A DNA stretch of 64,000 bases, taken from NCBI RefSeq assembly GCF_003202285.1, contig NZ_MASW01000014.1:1-64000 (forward strand), in the 5' to 3' direction. This document shows positions 42,351 to 51,214 of this stretch, one piece after another; within the stretch, counting starts at the first letter, position 1, and each line of letters starts with the position of its first letter. Below the pieces are notes generated by a model, which was not told the DNA's origin, searched no databases, and saw only the letters and a list, made by a program, of their open reading frames with translations. Source of the stretch: Prauserella muralis. Its GTDB lineage: Bacteria; Actinomycetota; Actinomycetes; Mycobacteriales; Pseudonocardiaceae. Position numbers and translations under genes: made by a program.

Positions 42351-43702
42351 CGGGGACCCCCTTGCCGGGGCGGCTGACCGGGTTCGGCTGGCTCCTGCCC
42401 TTGGGGAACCCCGAGCTCACCCGGCTGCACGCTCGGCGGAGCGTCCGGGGATGCGGGCAGGTAGGCATCGGCGTACTGGATGTCCGCGTCGCGGATTCGC
42501 TCGGCCAGCCAGTCGCGCCAGGTTTGGAGCTTTCGTTCCAGTTCGAGTTGCTGCTTCAGCGGGTCGCGCACCTGGTCGAACCTCGCGGGCTCGGCCGGGG
42601 TGATTCCGGTGACCATACCGACGTTCCAGCCGAACTTGTTCTGCACAGGGCCGAAGTGCTCACCCCGCCCAGCGGCGAAGGCTGCCTTGGCGTAGCCGGG
42701 CTGAAGCTGGTCCCGGGTCACGGTGCCAAGGTTTCCACCGTCGCTTCGGGTCGCGCTGTCAAGACTACGCTGTCGGGCAAGCGTGTCGAACGATGCCCCG
42801 CTGCGGAGTTCGGCAACGATCCGGTCTGCCTCGTCTTTGGTCCGAACGACGATGTTGGCCAGTTCCCGGCGCTCAGGAGTCCCCAGCTGATCTTTTCGTT
42901 TGCTGAATGCCTCACGGATTTCCTGGTCGCCGACCTCCGGTGTGTCCTTGGTGACCGTGTTGAACAGCTGGTCCATGGCCAACTGCTTCTTCACCTCGTC
43001 CAGGACGGCTCGTTCCGACGTGCCCGCGTTGCCCAGCGCCTGGACGAACTGGTCGCGACCTTGGGTGCCTTCGCCGAACTGCTGGGTGACGAACCGGCTC
43101 AACGTGTCCCGGGCCGCCTTGTCCGCCACCACGATGCCGTGGTCCCGCGCCGCCCTGTCGAGGAGCAGGCTCACCGCATAGGCCTTGGCGGCGTCGCGCC
43201 GGAAACGGTCCAGCCTGCCGGGCTCCTGCGGTGGCTCGATACCGTAGAGTGCACGCCATGTGTCGGTGACTTCGCCTAGGTCGTCAACGGTGACGACACG
43301 ATCGTCGATCCGGAAGGCGGCATCGTCCGGCAGTTGCTCACCAACCCACCAGAGGTAGCCGCCCGCGCCACCGCCCGCGAGCAGCAGCGTCACGGCCGCG
43401 ACTGTCCGCGCCTTCCGGGTCCGCGGGAGCCTGATTCGCCTGAGGAGGCCGCGCAGGCCGCCCGGCTCACCGTCGGCGTTCCGCTCGGCATCTACGCCGT
43501 CCGCACCGCTGTCGTCGTTGTTGGCGATGTCGCGGTCTTGGCCACCCGTGCCCTGGGTTCCTTGCTCTCGCCGCTGGTCCGGCGAGCAATCCTCGGCGAC
43601 GTGGGTGTCCCGGTCCGTGCCCGAACGCTCTGCGTCGTTCTCACGCGTATCAGCATCCTGTTCCTTGGCATCCGTCACGTCGGATGTCTGCCGCTGCTTC
43701 AT
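42347..43702 (-). CDS. Membrane-anchored SurA/PpiC-like chaperone of the Mce operon
   Basis: The 451-residue protein begins with about 90 hydrophilic, Asp/Glu/Arg-rich residues that look disordered. One membrane helix follows (about 98-117, RTVAAVTLLLAGGGAGGYLW), then a SurA-like helical domain (LLLDRAARDHGIVVADKAAR). A parvulin-type region comes next (VVRTKDEADRIVAELRSGAS with FDTLARQRSLDSATRSDGGN, and FGPVQNKFGWNVGMV). The Pro-rich C-terminus is flexible. It would act outside the membrane, probably folding the Mce proteins. It overlaps its neighbours by 4 bp on both sides. Peptidyl-prolyl isomerase activity is possible but not certain. Confidence 0.8.
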   Translation of the reverse strand: MKQRQTSDVTDAKEQDADTRENDAERSGTDRDTHVAEDCSPDQRREQGTQGTGGQDRDIANNDDSGADGVDAERNADGEPGGLRGLLRRIRLPRTRKARTVAAVTLLLAGGGAGGYLWWVGEQLPDDAAFRIDDRVVTVDDLGEVTDTWRALYGIEPPQEPGRLDRFRRDAAKAYAVSLLLDRAARDHGIVVADKAARDTLSRFVTQQFGEGTQGRDQFVQALGNAGTSERAVLDEVKKQLAMDQLFNTVTKDTPEVGDQEIREAFSKRKDQLGTPERRELANIVVRTKDEADRIVAELRSGASFDTLARQRSLDSATRSDGGNLGTVTRDQLQPGYAKAAFAAGRGEHFGPVQNKFGWNVGMVTGITPAEPARFDQVRDPLKQQLELERKLQTWRDWLAERIRDADIQYADAYLPASPDAPPSVQPGELGVPQGQEPAEPGQPPRQGGPR

Positions 43703-46038
43703 GATCCACCTCCTGGCGTGGTGACGGATACGGGCGGAGTGGTCGCGGTCGCTGGGCGACGATCGCTCCGCCGGAGGGGCTTCACGGTAAGCCAGACGAC
43801 GCACGCCGCGGCTCCGAGGGCGAGCAGCACCGATGCGGCGAGCAGCAGACCGAACTCCCGGACCGCCTCGAGCTGGGACACGGCGAGCACCGCGTACCCG
43901 ACGGCCGATGTCGCCGTGGCCAGCAACACGGAGGTGCGCAGCGCGGCGTTGCCCCGTCGCACCGCTTCGGCGAGCAGCACGGTGAACTCGCACCCGACGG
44001 CCGCTGTCAGGGAACCCAGCGCGGCGGTGATCGGGGTCAGCGGAACCCGTGCCACCCACAGGGCGGCGAGGCCGACCCCGGTTGCGAGGGTGGCGGCGGC
44101 GACGGCGCGCGCGGCGTCGCTCCTGCGGCGCAGGCCGATCAGGAGCACGCCCCCAGCGGCGAGGATCCCCGCCACATTGGTGATGACACGGTCGGAGGAG
44201 ACAAGTTCATGCCCGCGGACCGCAGCCATCGGCAAGCCGGTCAACTCCACCCGGTACCCCGTCGGGGGCGGTGGCAGGTTCCTGGCGACGTCGTCGCGCA
44301 GCGTCCGCAGCTGGTCGAGGTCGTCCATGCGCACACCGAAGCTGAGCACAGCTGCCCGCCGGTCGTCGCGGAACACCGAGCCGGTGAGGTACGGCGGCAG
44401 CAGCCGGGTCGCGGCCTCGATCTGCGCGGCGGACGGCGACGACCCGAGGAAGGGAAGCAGGGTGGCGGGCGAGATGACCGGCCGGAGCTGGTCTCCGTGC
44501 CGTTCGACGATCATGCTCTGAGCGCTGTGGGACCAGCTGACGGCCTGGGGTGCGAGCACGTCGGGGCCGCGCAACACCACCGCCACCTCACCGGAGGAGC
44601 CGATGACCGATTCCACCTTACGCGCGTCCTCGAGGGTTTCCAGCCCTGCGGCGAAGTTGCGGAAGTCGCTGTCGAGTCTCAACTGCGGCAGCATGACCCA
44701 GCCCGTCGCCGCGACCGCGACGGCGAGCAGCGCGGCAGCAGCCCGGATCGGCCAGGACGCAGCGGTGCGGGTAGCGGGCCGACGGTCGCCGCGAGGCTCA
44801 GCGTCAGCCCGTGACACCGCGCGCACCAGCACCATACCCAGCGCGGCGGCGAGCAGAACGCCGAAGGCCAGCGTCAGGCCGAGGTCCCGGACGAGGGGTA
44901 ACGGGGACAGCGCCAGGGTGGCGAATGCCGCCGCGGTCGCGCTGGCGACCACCAGCACGACGCGACGCCGGGCGTGCTGCGCGAAGTAGGTTGGATAGTA
45001 GCTGCCGATGCCCAAGAGCACGGGAAGGAAGGCGACCACGCCCAGGGACAGGGGCCGGTCTAGCCACCCGAACGTGGCGACCGTGAGCGCCACCGCCACG
45101 GTGGTCGTCACCACGGGCAGGAGCCGTCGTCGCACACCCCGGGTCCAGGGGATGAGCAGAAAGCACGCGGCGACCGCCACCACCGCGATCCCCCCGATCA
45201 CAGGGATTTCCCAGCGCACCTGACTGGCCAGATCCGAGGTCACCGTGGGAACGCCGGAAACGATGGCACGCTCGGCACCCACGGTGTCGCGGGCCGCCGA
45301 GACGGCATTCCGGACGCTCTGCACGAGCCGGTCGGTGCCGTCCTGGTCCAGCCCCTCGCGTGGCCGGATCAGCACGGCGACGGCCCGGTCGGACGGGACC
45401 ATGAACCGCCACTGTGGTTTGGGTTGCCCGTCCGGTGTGTGGAGGACCGTCTCAACGAAGCCGGGGTTGCGCAACGTGGGCAGCCCAGCCGGAAGCCCTT
45501 GCACCAGGAGTGCCCCGTACCGGGCGTCGAACTCGGCCGCCGTCGCGTCTCCGCCTCGGGCGCGGAGGGCGTCGCGTCGTCCCGCGAGCTCGGCGAGCAG
45601 GTCCTGCACCCGGCCGGCGATCTGGTTGAGCGTGGTCGCGGGGCCGTAGGTGGCGGCGACGTCGGGTAGGCGTGACAGCTGGCCCTCCAGCTGCAGCAGC
45701 GGCAGCAAATGTTGCTGGTCGAGCAGCTCACCCGGCTGGCGTGACTCGAGCAGGACCACGACGGGGTCCCCGCCGAAGTCGGACGCCGCCGCCTGCAGCT
45801 CCTGCAGCGCGGGGTCGTCGTGTGGCAGGAAGGACTCGACACTGGTCTCCAGGCGCACCTGTGCCAGCCCGCCGATCAGGAAGGCGACCACGAGCAGGGC
45901 GCCCAGGATGGTCACGGCGCCGCGTTTGGTCCGGTACCGCGACCACCGGGGGCGCCGCTTCTCCGCTGGCGCATGGGAGTGCCGACCCCAAGGCATGGGC
46001 AGTCGGAGCCGGAGGCGTGGAGGACGCGGCCTTCTCAT
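43699..46038 (-). CDS. RND/MMPL-superfamily protein linked to Mce
   Basis: The 779-residue protein has a basic N-terminus, one helix (about 42-62, VTILGALLVVAFLIGGLAQV), a large extracytoplasmic domain, then a six-helix block (VVAFLPVLLGIGSYYPTYFA) and a second half that repeats the plan (TPITAALGSLTAAVGCEFTV). The topology is that of RND exporters of the MMPL/HpnN type. It is translated from the Mce operon with ATGA overlaps to mceF and the chaperone gene. It may help move lipid between the membrane and the Mce proteins, or export products. Its sequence differs clearly from the MMPL protein at 2725. Confidence 0.85.
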   Translation of the reverse strand: MRRPRPPRLRLRLPMPWGRHSHAPAEKRRPRWSRYRTKRGAVTILGALLVVAFLIGGLAQVRLETSVESFLPHDDPALQELQAAASDFGGDPVVVLLESRQPGELLDQQHLLPLLQLEGQLSRLPDVAATYGPATTLNQIAGRVQDLLAELAGRRDALRARGGDATAAEFDARYGALLVQGLPAGLPTLRNPGFVETVLHTPDGQPKPQWRFMVPSDRAVAVLIRPREGLDQDGTDRLVQSVRNAVSAARDTVGAERAIVSGVPTVTSDLASQVRWEIPVIGGIAVVAVAACFLLIPWTRGVRRRLLPVVTTTVAVALTVATFGWLDRPLSLGVVAFLPVLLGIGSYYPTYFAQHARRRVVLVVASATAAAFATLALSPLPLVRDLGLTLAFGVLLAAALGMVLVRAVSRADAEPRGDRRPATRTAASWPIRAAAALLAVAVAATGWVMLPQLRLDSDFRNFAAGLETLEDARKVESVIGSSGEVAVVLRGPDVLAPQAVSWSHSAQSMIVERHGDQLRPVISPATLLPFLGSSPSAAQIEAATRLLPPYLTGSVFRDDRRAAVLSFGVRMDDLDQLRTLRDDVARNLPPPPTGYRVELTGLPMAAVRGHELVSSDRVITNVAGILAAGGVLLIGLRRRSDAARAVAAATLATGVGLAALWVARVPLTPITAALGSLTAAVGCEFTVLLAEAVRRGNAALRTSVLLATATSAVGYAVLAVSQLEAVREFGLLLAASVLLALGAAACVVWLTVKPLRRSDRRPATATTPPVSVTTPGGGS

Positions 46039-47330
46039 TTGTTATCACGCTGCACGCGGGGGTACTCGCCGTCGAACGGGCCCGGGTTGGCCGCCTCCCC
46101 CGGTGCGGGGTACGGGTTGTACTTGTCCAGCAGGGGGATCTGGTTGAGGTTGAGCGGGTTGCCCCGGACGCTCTGCTCGTTGACCGGCGGGAACGTCCGC
46201 AGCCAGCGGCCGTTGGTGTCCCCCCGTGCCATCGACTGTGCCATGTTGGCGAACATGCTGGCGACATCGGGGCCGTAGGGCCGCAAGTAGGCCAGCATGG
46301 GGTTGACGTCGGCGAGCGCCACGTCGAGGGTCGGCAGCAGGCGCTGCGCGTCGGCCGCCACCGCGGGGACCCTCGTGAGGGTGTCCGGCGCGGTGTTCAG
46401 CACGCCGTCCAGGGAGGGCAGCAGGCCGCGCAGGTCGGCGGAGGTCCGCGGCAGTTCCCGCAGTGCGGCACTGAGGTCGGGGGCGGCCGTACGCAGGTTC
46501 TGGGCGATGGGTGCCAGGCTGGTGGAGAGCCGGTCCAGGTCGTCGGTGGCGGCGCTCGCGCTGTCCAGGACCGGTGGTAGTCGACGGAGCACCGCCTCGA
46601 TCTGGCCGGCGCCGTCGGCGGTGGTACGAGTCAGGGTGTCGGCGTCGGCGACCAGCCGGGCAATCTGTCCTTGGCTGGTGTCGAGCGCGGCCAGCAGGGT
46701 CGCCGTCTTCCCCGTGAGTTTCGACAGATCGTCGCTCTGGGCGGACAGCGCGGCCAGGGCGCCCTGTCCCTCCCGGCCGAGGTAGCCGAGGCCGGTGAGC
46801 GCACGGGAGATGTTCTCGCGGCTGCCTTCCGTCGCCCCGCCGAGGGAACGCACCGCGCTTGCCAGCGCCTCACGGGTGGGCTGGTCGAGGCTGGCCAGAA
46901 CATCGTTGAGCTGCACCGGCGGCTGGCCGGCTGAGTCCGGCAGGGTGGCGCCGCTGGGCACCGGCGCGCCGTCACCGTCGCTGATCTCCAGGAAGGTCTC
47001 CTCGACCAGGGTCTTGTTCCGGACCCGCACCGTGGCACCTTCGTGCACCGGATACTGGTTGTCCAGTTCCATCGTCACGCGTGCCCGCTCCCCGGCAGGG
47101 CGAACCTCGGCGACTTCGCCGACCCGGACGCCGGCGACCATCACGTCCGCGCCGGGCACCAGGTTCGCCACCCGGGGAAAGCTCGCCGACAACTGGTAGG
47201 CCGAGCGTTGGAAGGGAAGCCGCCCGCCCGAGTTGTCCCAGAGATAGCCGAAGATCACGGCGCACACGGCGACGAAGACGATCAGGACGGTGAGCCGGAT
47301 GGCCGGCAGCACGGAATGCGAGATTCTCAT
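46035..47330 (-). CDS. mceF: Mce-family protein, sixth (MceF position)
   Basis: The 431-residue protein starts with a membrane anchor (about residues 10-30) and the MlaD/Mce domain (SASFPRVANLVPGADVMVAG, then VRVGEVAEVRPAG). A long helical region of heptad-like repeats comes next and ends in NPLNLNQIPLLDKYNPYPAP. Six Mce proteins form a hexameric needle that carries lipid across the cell envelope. No lipobox Cys is present. The letter is by position in the operon only. It overlaps the RND gene by 4 bp. Confidence 0.9.
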   Translation of the reverse strand: MRISHSVLPAIRLTVLIVFVAVCAVIFGYLWDNSGGRLPFQRSAYQLSASFPRVANLVPGADVMVAGVRVGEVAEVRPAGERARVTMELDNQYPVHEGATVRVRNKTLVEETFLEISDGDGAPVPSGATLPDSAGQPPVQLNDVLASLDQPTREALASAVRSLGGATEGSRENISRALTGLGYLGREGQGALAALSAQSDDLSKLTGKTATLLAALDTSQGQIARLVADADTLTRTTADGAGQIEAVLRRLPPVLDSASAATDDLDRLSTSLAPIAQNLRTAAPDLSAALRELPRTSADLRGLLPSLDGVLNTAPDTLTRVPAVAADAQRLLPTLDVALADVNPMLAYLRPYGPDVASMFANMAQSMARGDTNGRWLRTFPPVNEQSVRGNPLNLNQIPLLDKYNPYPAPGEAANPGPFDGEYPRVQRDNK

Positions 47331-47343
47331 GGTGGTCGACCGC

Positions 47344-48609
47344 CTAGCGTGGTGTCGGGCTGGACAGGATCTCGGCGCCCGGGAGCGGCAACGTGCTGGG
47401 CGTCACCTGGAGCAGGCCACGCAGGATGCCGCCATTGGCGTCGTGGAGGCTGGTCACCGAGTTGGTCTGGTACACGAAGGCTCCCAGGTCGTTGAGATAG
47501 GGGAGCAGGGAGGCGGTGATCGGCTCCAGCCGGCTGGTGGTGTGCCGCAGGTCGGGCAGGAGGGCGTTGACGTCAGTCACCAGGGGCCGCAGGTCGTTGA
47601 CGACGGGCCTGGCCTTGGTCACCACCGGGTTGGCCACGTCCACGGTCTCGCCGACGCGATCGACGGTGGCGGTCAGCCTGCGCAAGGAATCCGGGAGCGT
47701 GCCGGAGGCCTGCCGCAGGCTGTCCAGGACCGGATCGAGCTGGTCGCTCAGGGCCTGCACGCTGCCGGTGGCGCGGCCTAGCTCGTCGGTCACGTCGGGC
47801 AGCTGGGCGAGCGCCTCGTCGATGGCGTCACTCTGCTCTCCGGCCGCGGCCAGCGTGTGCTGCAGGTTCCTCGCGAGCTCGGCCAGGCGCTGGTCGTTCT
47901 CACCGACGGCGCTGGACACCTGAGCGAGTGCGGTGACCAGTTGCGCGAGCTTGTCCTTGCGGGTCTGCAGCTCGACGACGACGGGTTTGAGGTCACGCAC
48001 GACGCGGTCGGTGGCGGACAGCCCGCCCGGCAGTGCCTCCGGCGCGTGGGCCAGTGCCGTGTCGGACTCGGTGAGCAGCGCGGTCAGGGCGCTGCGGGTA
48101 TTCGTGTCGAGGTGCGCGAGGACCTCGTCCGCTTGGATGGGCCGCTGCGACTGCGTTGCCGGGATCATGTCCCCTTCGGCGAGCGGCTTGCCGGGCGGGC
48201 CACCGGGATCGATCTCCACGTACATCTCGTTCATCGGGCTCTTGGGCCGCAGCACCGTCCGGGCGTTGTCGTAGACGGTGTGACCGGGTTCGATCGAGAG
48301 TGTCAGCTCCGCCTTGCCGTCGTCGGAGACCGAAGCGGACTCGATCTGCCCGACCTGCACACCGGCGATGCGGACCTCCTGTCCGTTGCCGGGGCTCACG
48401 GCGGGCGCGTTGTCGAACTCGGCTGTGAAGACGAACTGATCCTGCCACGGCCAGGTCGTGGTCCCCGATCCCTGCTGACTCAGGATGTATCCGCCGGCGC
48501 CGAGGCCGAGGGCCACCAGAACGGCCAGCGTGAGCACGTTGCGTCCCAGGCGCGGCTCGTTGCGCACCCGCTGCCACGTCTTGCGCAGGCGGTGCCGTGT
48601 GCCGCTCAT
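47344..48609 (-). CDS. mceE: Mce-family protein, fifth (MceE position)
   Basis: The 421-residue protein has a helix at about 25-44 and a Mce domain with FDNAPAVSPGNGQEVRIAGV and QVGQIESASVSDDGK. A long helical tail follows, and a conserved-looking end (LLPYLNDLGAFVYQTNSVTS). The fifth gene in mycobacterial operons usually encodes a lipoprotein; here the N-terminus has no lipobox, only an ordinary signal anchor. It overlaps mceD by 4 bp. Confidence 0.88.
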   Translation of the reverse strand: MSGTRHRLRKTWQRVRNEPRLGRNVLTLAVLVALGLGAGGYILSQQGSGTTTWPWQDQFVFTAEFDNAPAVSPGNGQEVRIAGVQVGQIESASVSDDGKAELTLSIEPGHTVYDNARTVLRPKSPMNEMYVEIDPGGPPGKPLAEGDMIPATQSQRPIQADEVLAHLDTNTRSALTALLTESDTALAHAPEALPGGLSATDRVVRDLKPVVVELQTRKDKLAQLVTALAQVSSAVGENDQRLAELARNLQHTLAAAGEQSDAIDEALAQLPDVTDELGRATGSVQALSDQLDPVLDSLRQASGTLPDSLRRLTATVDRVGETVDVANPVVTKARPVVNDLRPLVTDVNALLPDLRHTTSRLEPITASLLPYLNDLGAFVYQTNSVTSLHDANGGILRGLLQVTPSTLPLPGAEILSSPTPR

Positions 48610-49934
48610 CGTGGCTCTCCCTTCCCGATGCCGGTGAGGTTGCGGAACAGCTGTTCCAGGCTGATCGGCAGGCCGGCGAGCGTGCCTGGGGCGACTCCAG
48701 GATGGAACGCGATCGAGGCGCCGTTGGCGTCGGTCATGGAGGAGGCCCGGTCGACATTGGCGAACATGTACGCCAGCTCCTGGTACAGCGGCCTGTCTCC
48801 GCCGGTGTCCGAGTAGGGCCCGGTGCCGTGGTAGGGCGAAAGGACCGTGGCTTTGACCGGACCGTTGAGGCGGTCCAGCACCGGGCCACGCACGTCGTCG
48901 AGCACGGGCGTGGCGTCGCGGGCGGTGGGCACCAGCCGCTCCACGACGGGCCTGGCATCGACCAGCAGGTTCTTCAGGTCGGTCACCAACGGGCGGGCCT
49001 TCGCCAGTACGGGATCGGCATGCGCCAGCGCGGTGTCGAGTTCCGCCGCGACGGGGCGCGCCGGGTCAGCGGTGTCCCGCAGCCGGATCAGCGTGCCGTC
49101 CAGGCGGCGCAGCCCAGCGTTCGTCGAGTCCAGGGTCCGGGGCAACGTCGCGAGCGCGTCCGCCAGGTCGGCCGAGCGCCGCCCCAGCACGGTGCCCAGG
49201 GTGTCCAGGTCACGCACGATGGCGTCCAGTTGCCCTGGCTGCTCGGTCAGCGTCCGCGCCGTCGACTCCAAGCCCCCCACGACGTGAGTGAGGTCCGTTG
49301 CCGGGCGCGTGCCCCGGGCGGCGTCGAGTACGGTGGCCGCCGGGTCCAACGTGCCTGGGGCATCGGCGAGGAGCCGGTCCAGCGCGGCGCGGCCACGTTC
49401 GTCCAACGTGCGATCCAGCGAATCAACGGCCGACGTCGCGGACTCCAGCGTGTCGGGTGGCAACGCCCGGGTGACCTTGTCGAGCTCCACTGGGACCTCC
49501 GTTCGCGCGACCGGGATGGTGCCGCCGAAGTCCCCGGGCTGCCCTCCGGGTACGAGATCGAGGTAGTACTTGCCACCCAGGAGTGTGGCGGGGCGGATCA
49601 CCGCGGACGGCGCGGAGCGGAGCTTGCCCGGAATGTCGCCGTCGACCTTGACCTCGACTCGCGCGGAGCCGTCGGACCCCGGTTCGACGGCGGTGACCTT
49701 GCCGACCGGGACCCCGGCGACCTTGACCTCCGTGACGTAGGGACGAAGATGGTAGTCCCGGGCGAAGTGGATCGCGAATGTCGTGCCCGGCTTCAACGTG
49801 GTGAGAATGGGGTCCTTGTTGAACAGGCCGACGCCGACCACCAACGCTACGACGATGAAGACCAGGCCGAGTCGGAACGGGGAGCGCCGGGCCCGTGCGA
49901 GCCTCTTCCGCGGATTCGATTCCATCTGTGTCAC
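48606..49934 (-). CDS. mceD: Mce-family protein, fourth (MceD position)
   Basis: The 442-residue protein has a helix at about residues 21-39 (FRLGLVFIVVALVVGVGLFN), an Mce domain with HLRPYVTEVKVAGVPVGKVT and LLGGKYYLDLVPGG, then a long helical tail and the end PLYQELAYMFANVDRASSMT. It is one ring or tube subunit of the lipid importer, anchored in the cytoplasmic membrane. It overlaps both neighbours by 4 bp. Confidence 0.9.
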   Translation of the reverse strand: MTQMESNPRKRLARARRSPFRLGLVFIVVALVVGVGLFNKDPILTTLKPGTTFAIHFARDYHLRPYVTEVKVAGVPVGKVTAVEPGSDGSARVEVKVDGDIPGKLRSAPSAVIRPATLLGGKYYLDLVPGGQPGDFGGTIPVARTEVPVELDKVTRALPPDTLESATSAVDSLDRTLDERGRAALDRLLADAPGTLDPAATVLDAARGTRPATDLTHVVGGLESTARTLTEQPGQLDAIVRDLDTLGTVLGRRSADLADALATLPRTLDSTNAGLRRLDGTLIRLRDTADPARPVAAELDTALAHADPVLAKARPLVTDLKNLLVDARPVVERLVPTARDATPVLDDVRGPVLDRLNGPVKATVLSPYHGTGPYSDTGGDRPLYQELAYMFANVDRASSMTDANGASIAFHPGVAPGTLAGLPISLEQLFRNLTGIGKGEPR

Positions 49935-51214
49935 CTCGGTCCCAGCAGTGTGCTCTTGTCTCGTGCGGCCTCGCCGGGTGCCGGGTACGGGTTGCGCGCA
50001 GTCAGCGGGTCACGCAGGCCCCGCACGATGCCGGTCGCGGTGCTCGTCCCGACCGGCGGTGAGAAGCGCAGCCAGTGGCCAGCCGCGTCACCCTGATGCA
50101 GGGCGTCGGTGGCGTGGGTGAACCACAGCGAGATCTCCGGGGCGTAGGGCGCCAGAACGGCCAGGGGTTGCTGCGCCGAGCCGACCGCCTCCCGGATACG
50201 CGGCGCCACCGGGCGCGCATCGGTGAACGTCCGGGTCAGGCCGTCCACCGCGGGCATCGCCTGCCCCGCGACACCGGGCACCTTGTTCAACGGCGGAATC
50301 CCTTCTCGCAGCACGCCGCGCACATCGGGGGTTGCCTGGCCGAGCGCCTGTGCTCCGGGCCGCAATGCCGCCGCGGCGGCCTCGGTGTCGGCCAGCGGCC
50401 GCCGCAGGGCCTCGAGGCTGCCGCGGACCTTGGTCAGCGTGTCCGGCGCCTTGGTCAGCGCGTCGGACACCGGCCTGGCGTTGTCGACGGCGACCGAGCG
50501 TAGGGTGGTGTCGAGCTGGCGCACAAGGTTGCTGAGTTGCTGCTCCCGGCCCTGGAAGCGGCCGCTGAAGCGATCCACGGCCTGCAGTGTCTGGACAAGG
50601 TCGGCACCCCCCTCCGTGGTCAGCGCGCGCGACACGGTCGCCAGGTCGGGCAGCTCGGTCGGCAGAGCGGCCAGCGTGTCTCGCAGGTCCTGCGTATGGC
50701 CTGCGACACCGCCGCCTGTTTCCCGGAGCGTCGAGCCCAGCGCCTTGCGGGTGGGCTCGTCCAGCACGGCGAGCAGGTCCGACAGTTCCTGGGCTCCGGT
50801 CGTTTCCGAGGCCGGGATGACCTCCCCGGGGTCGACCGCGCCGGCTTGTGGTGAACCGGGGTTGAAGGCGACGTACTTCTGGCCGAGCGCGGAGCGCGCC
50901 CCCACCGATGCGGTGACGGCCGTCGCGTTGCGGTAGATGGACCGGTGGCCATCGAACCTCAGCTCGACGACTGGCTTGCCGTCCACCAGGGTGATCTCGC
51001 CGACCTGCCCGACGCGCACGTCGTTGATCCGCACGTCATCCCCGCTGCGCAAGCCTCCGACCTCAACGAACTCGGCGCGCACCACGGTGCGCGGCAGACC
51101 GGGTATGCCCTTGTTCGCAGTGATCGCGACGCCAACGGAGGCCACGAACACCACGAGCACCACGATTCCGGTGAGCACCGAACGCCGGCGGCGCTTGCTG
51201 TTGCTTGCCATCAT
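49931..51214 (-). CDS. mceC: Mce-family protein, third (MceC position)
   Basis: The 427-residue protein opens with a basic N-terminus and a helix at about 12-33. The Mce domain reads EFVEVGGLRSGDDVRINDVR then VGQVGEITLVDGKPVVELRF, with SALGQKYVAFNPG closing it. A helical tail and LAPYAPEISLWFTHATDALH precede a PYPAP end like that of the sixth protein. Coupled by 4-bp overlaps on both sides. Confidence 0.9.
   Translation of the reverse strand: MMASNSKRRRRSVLTGIVVLVVFVASVGVAITANKGIPGLPRTVVRAEFVEVGGLRSGDDVRINDVRVGQVGEITLVDGKPVVELRFDGHRSIYRNATAVTASVGARSALGQKYVAFNPGSPQAGAVDPGEVIPASETTGAQELSDLLAVLDEPTRKALGSTLRETGGGVAGHTQDLRDTLAALPTELPDLATVSRALTTEGGADLVQTLQAVDRFSGRFQGREQQLSNLVRQLDTTLRSVAVDNARPVSDALTKAPDTLTKVRGSLEALRRPLADTEAAAAALRPGAQALGQATPDVRGVLREGIPPLNKVPGVAGQAMPAVDGLTRTFTDARPVAPRIREAVGSAQQPLAVLAPYAPEISLWFTHATDALHQGDAAGHWLRFSPPVGTSTATGIVRGLRDPLTARNPYPAPGEAARDKSTLLGPR

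Noticed and set aside
48597-50096. A 499-codon plus-strand open frame opposite mceD
   Set aside because: Low-complexity Gly/Arg/Val/Gln sequence; antisense shadow of a clear Mce gene.
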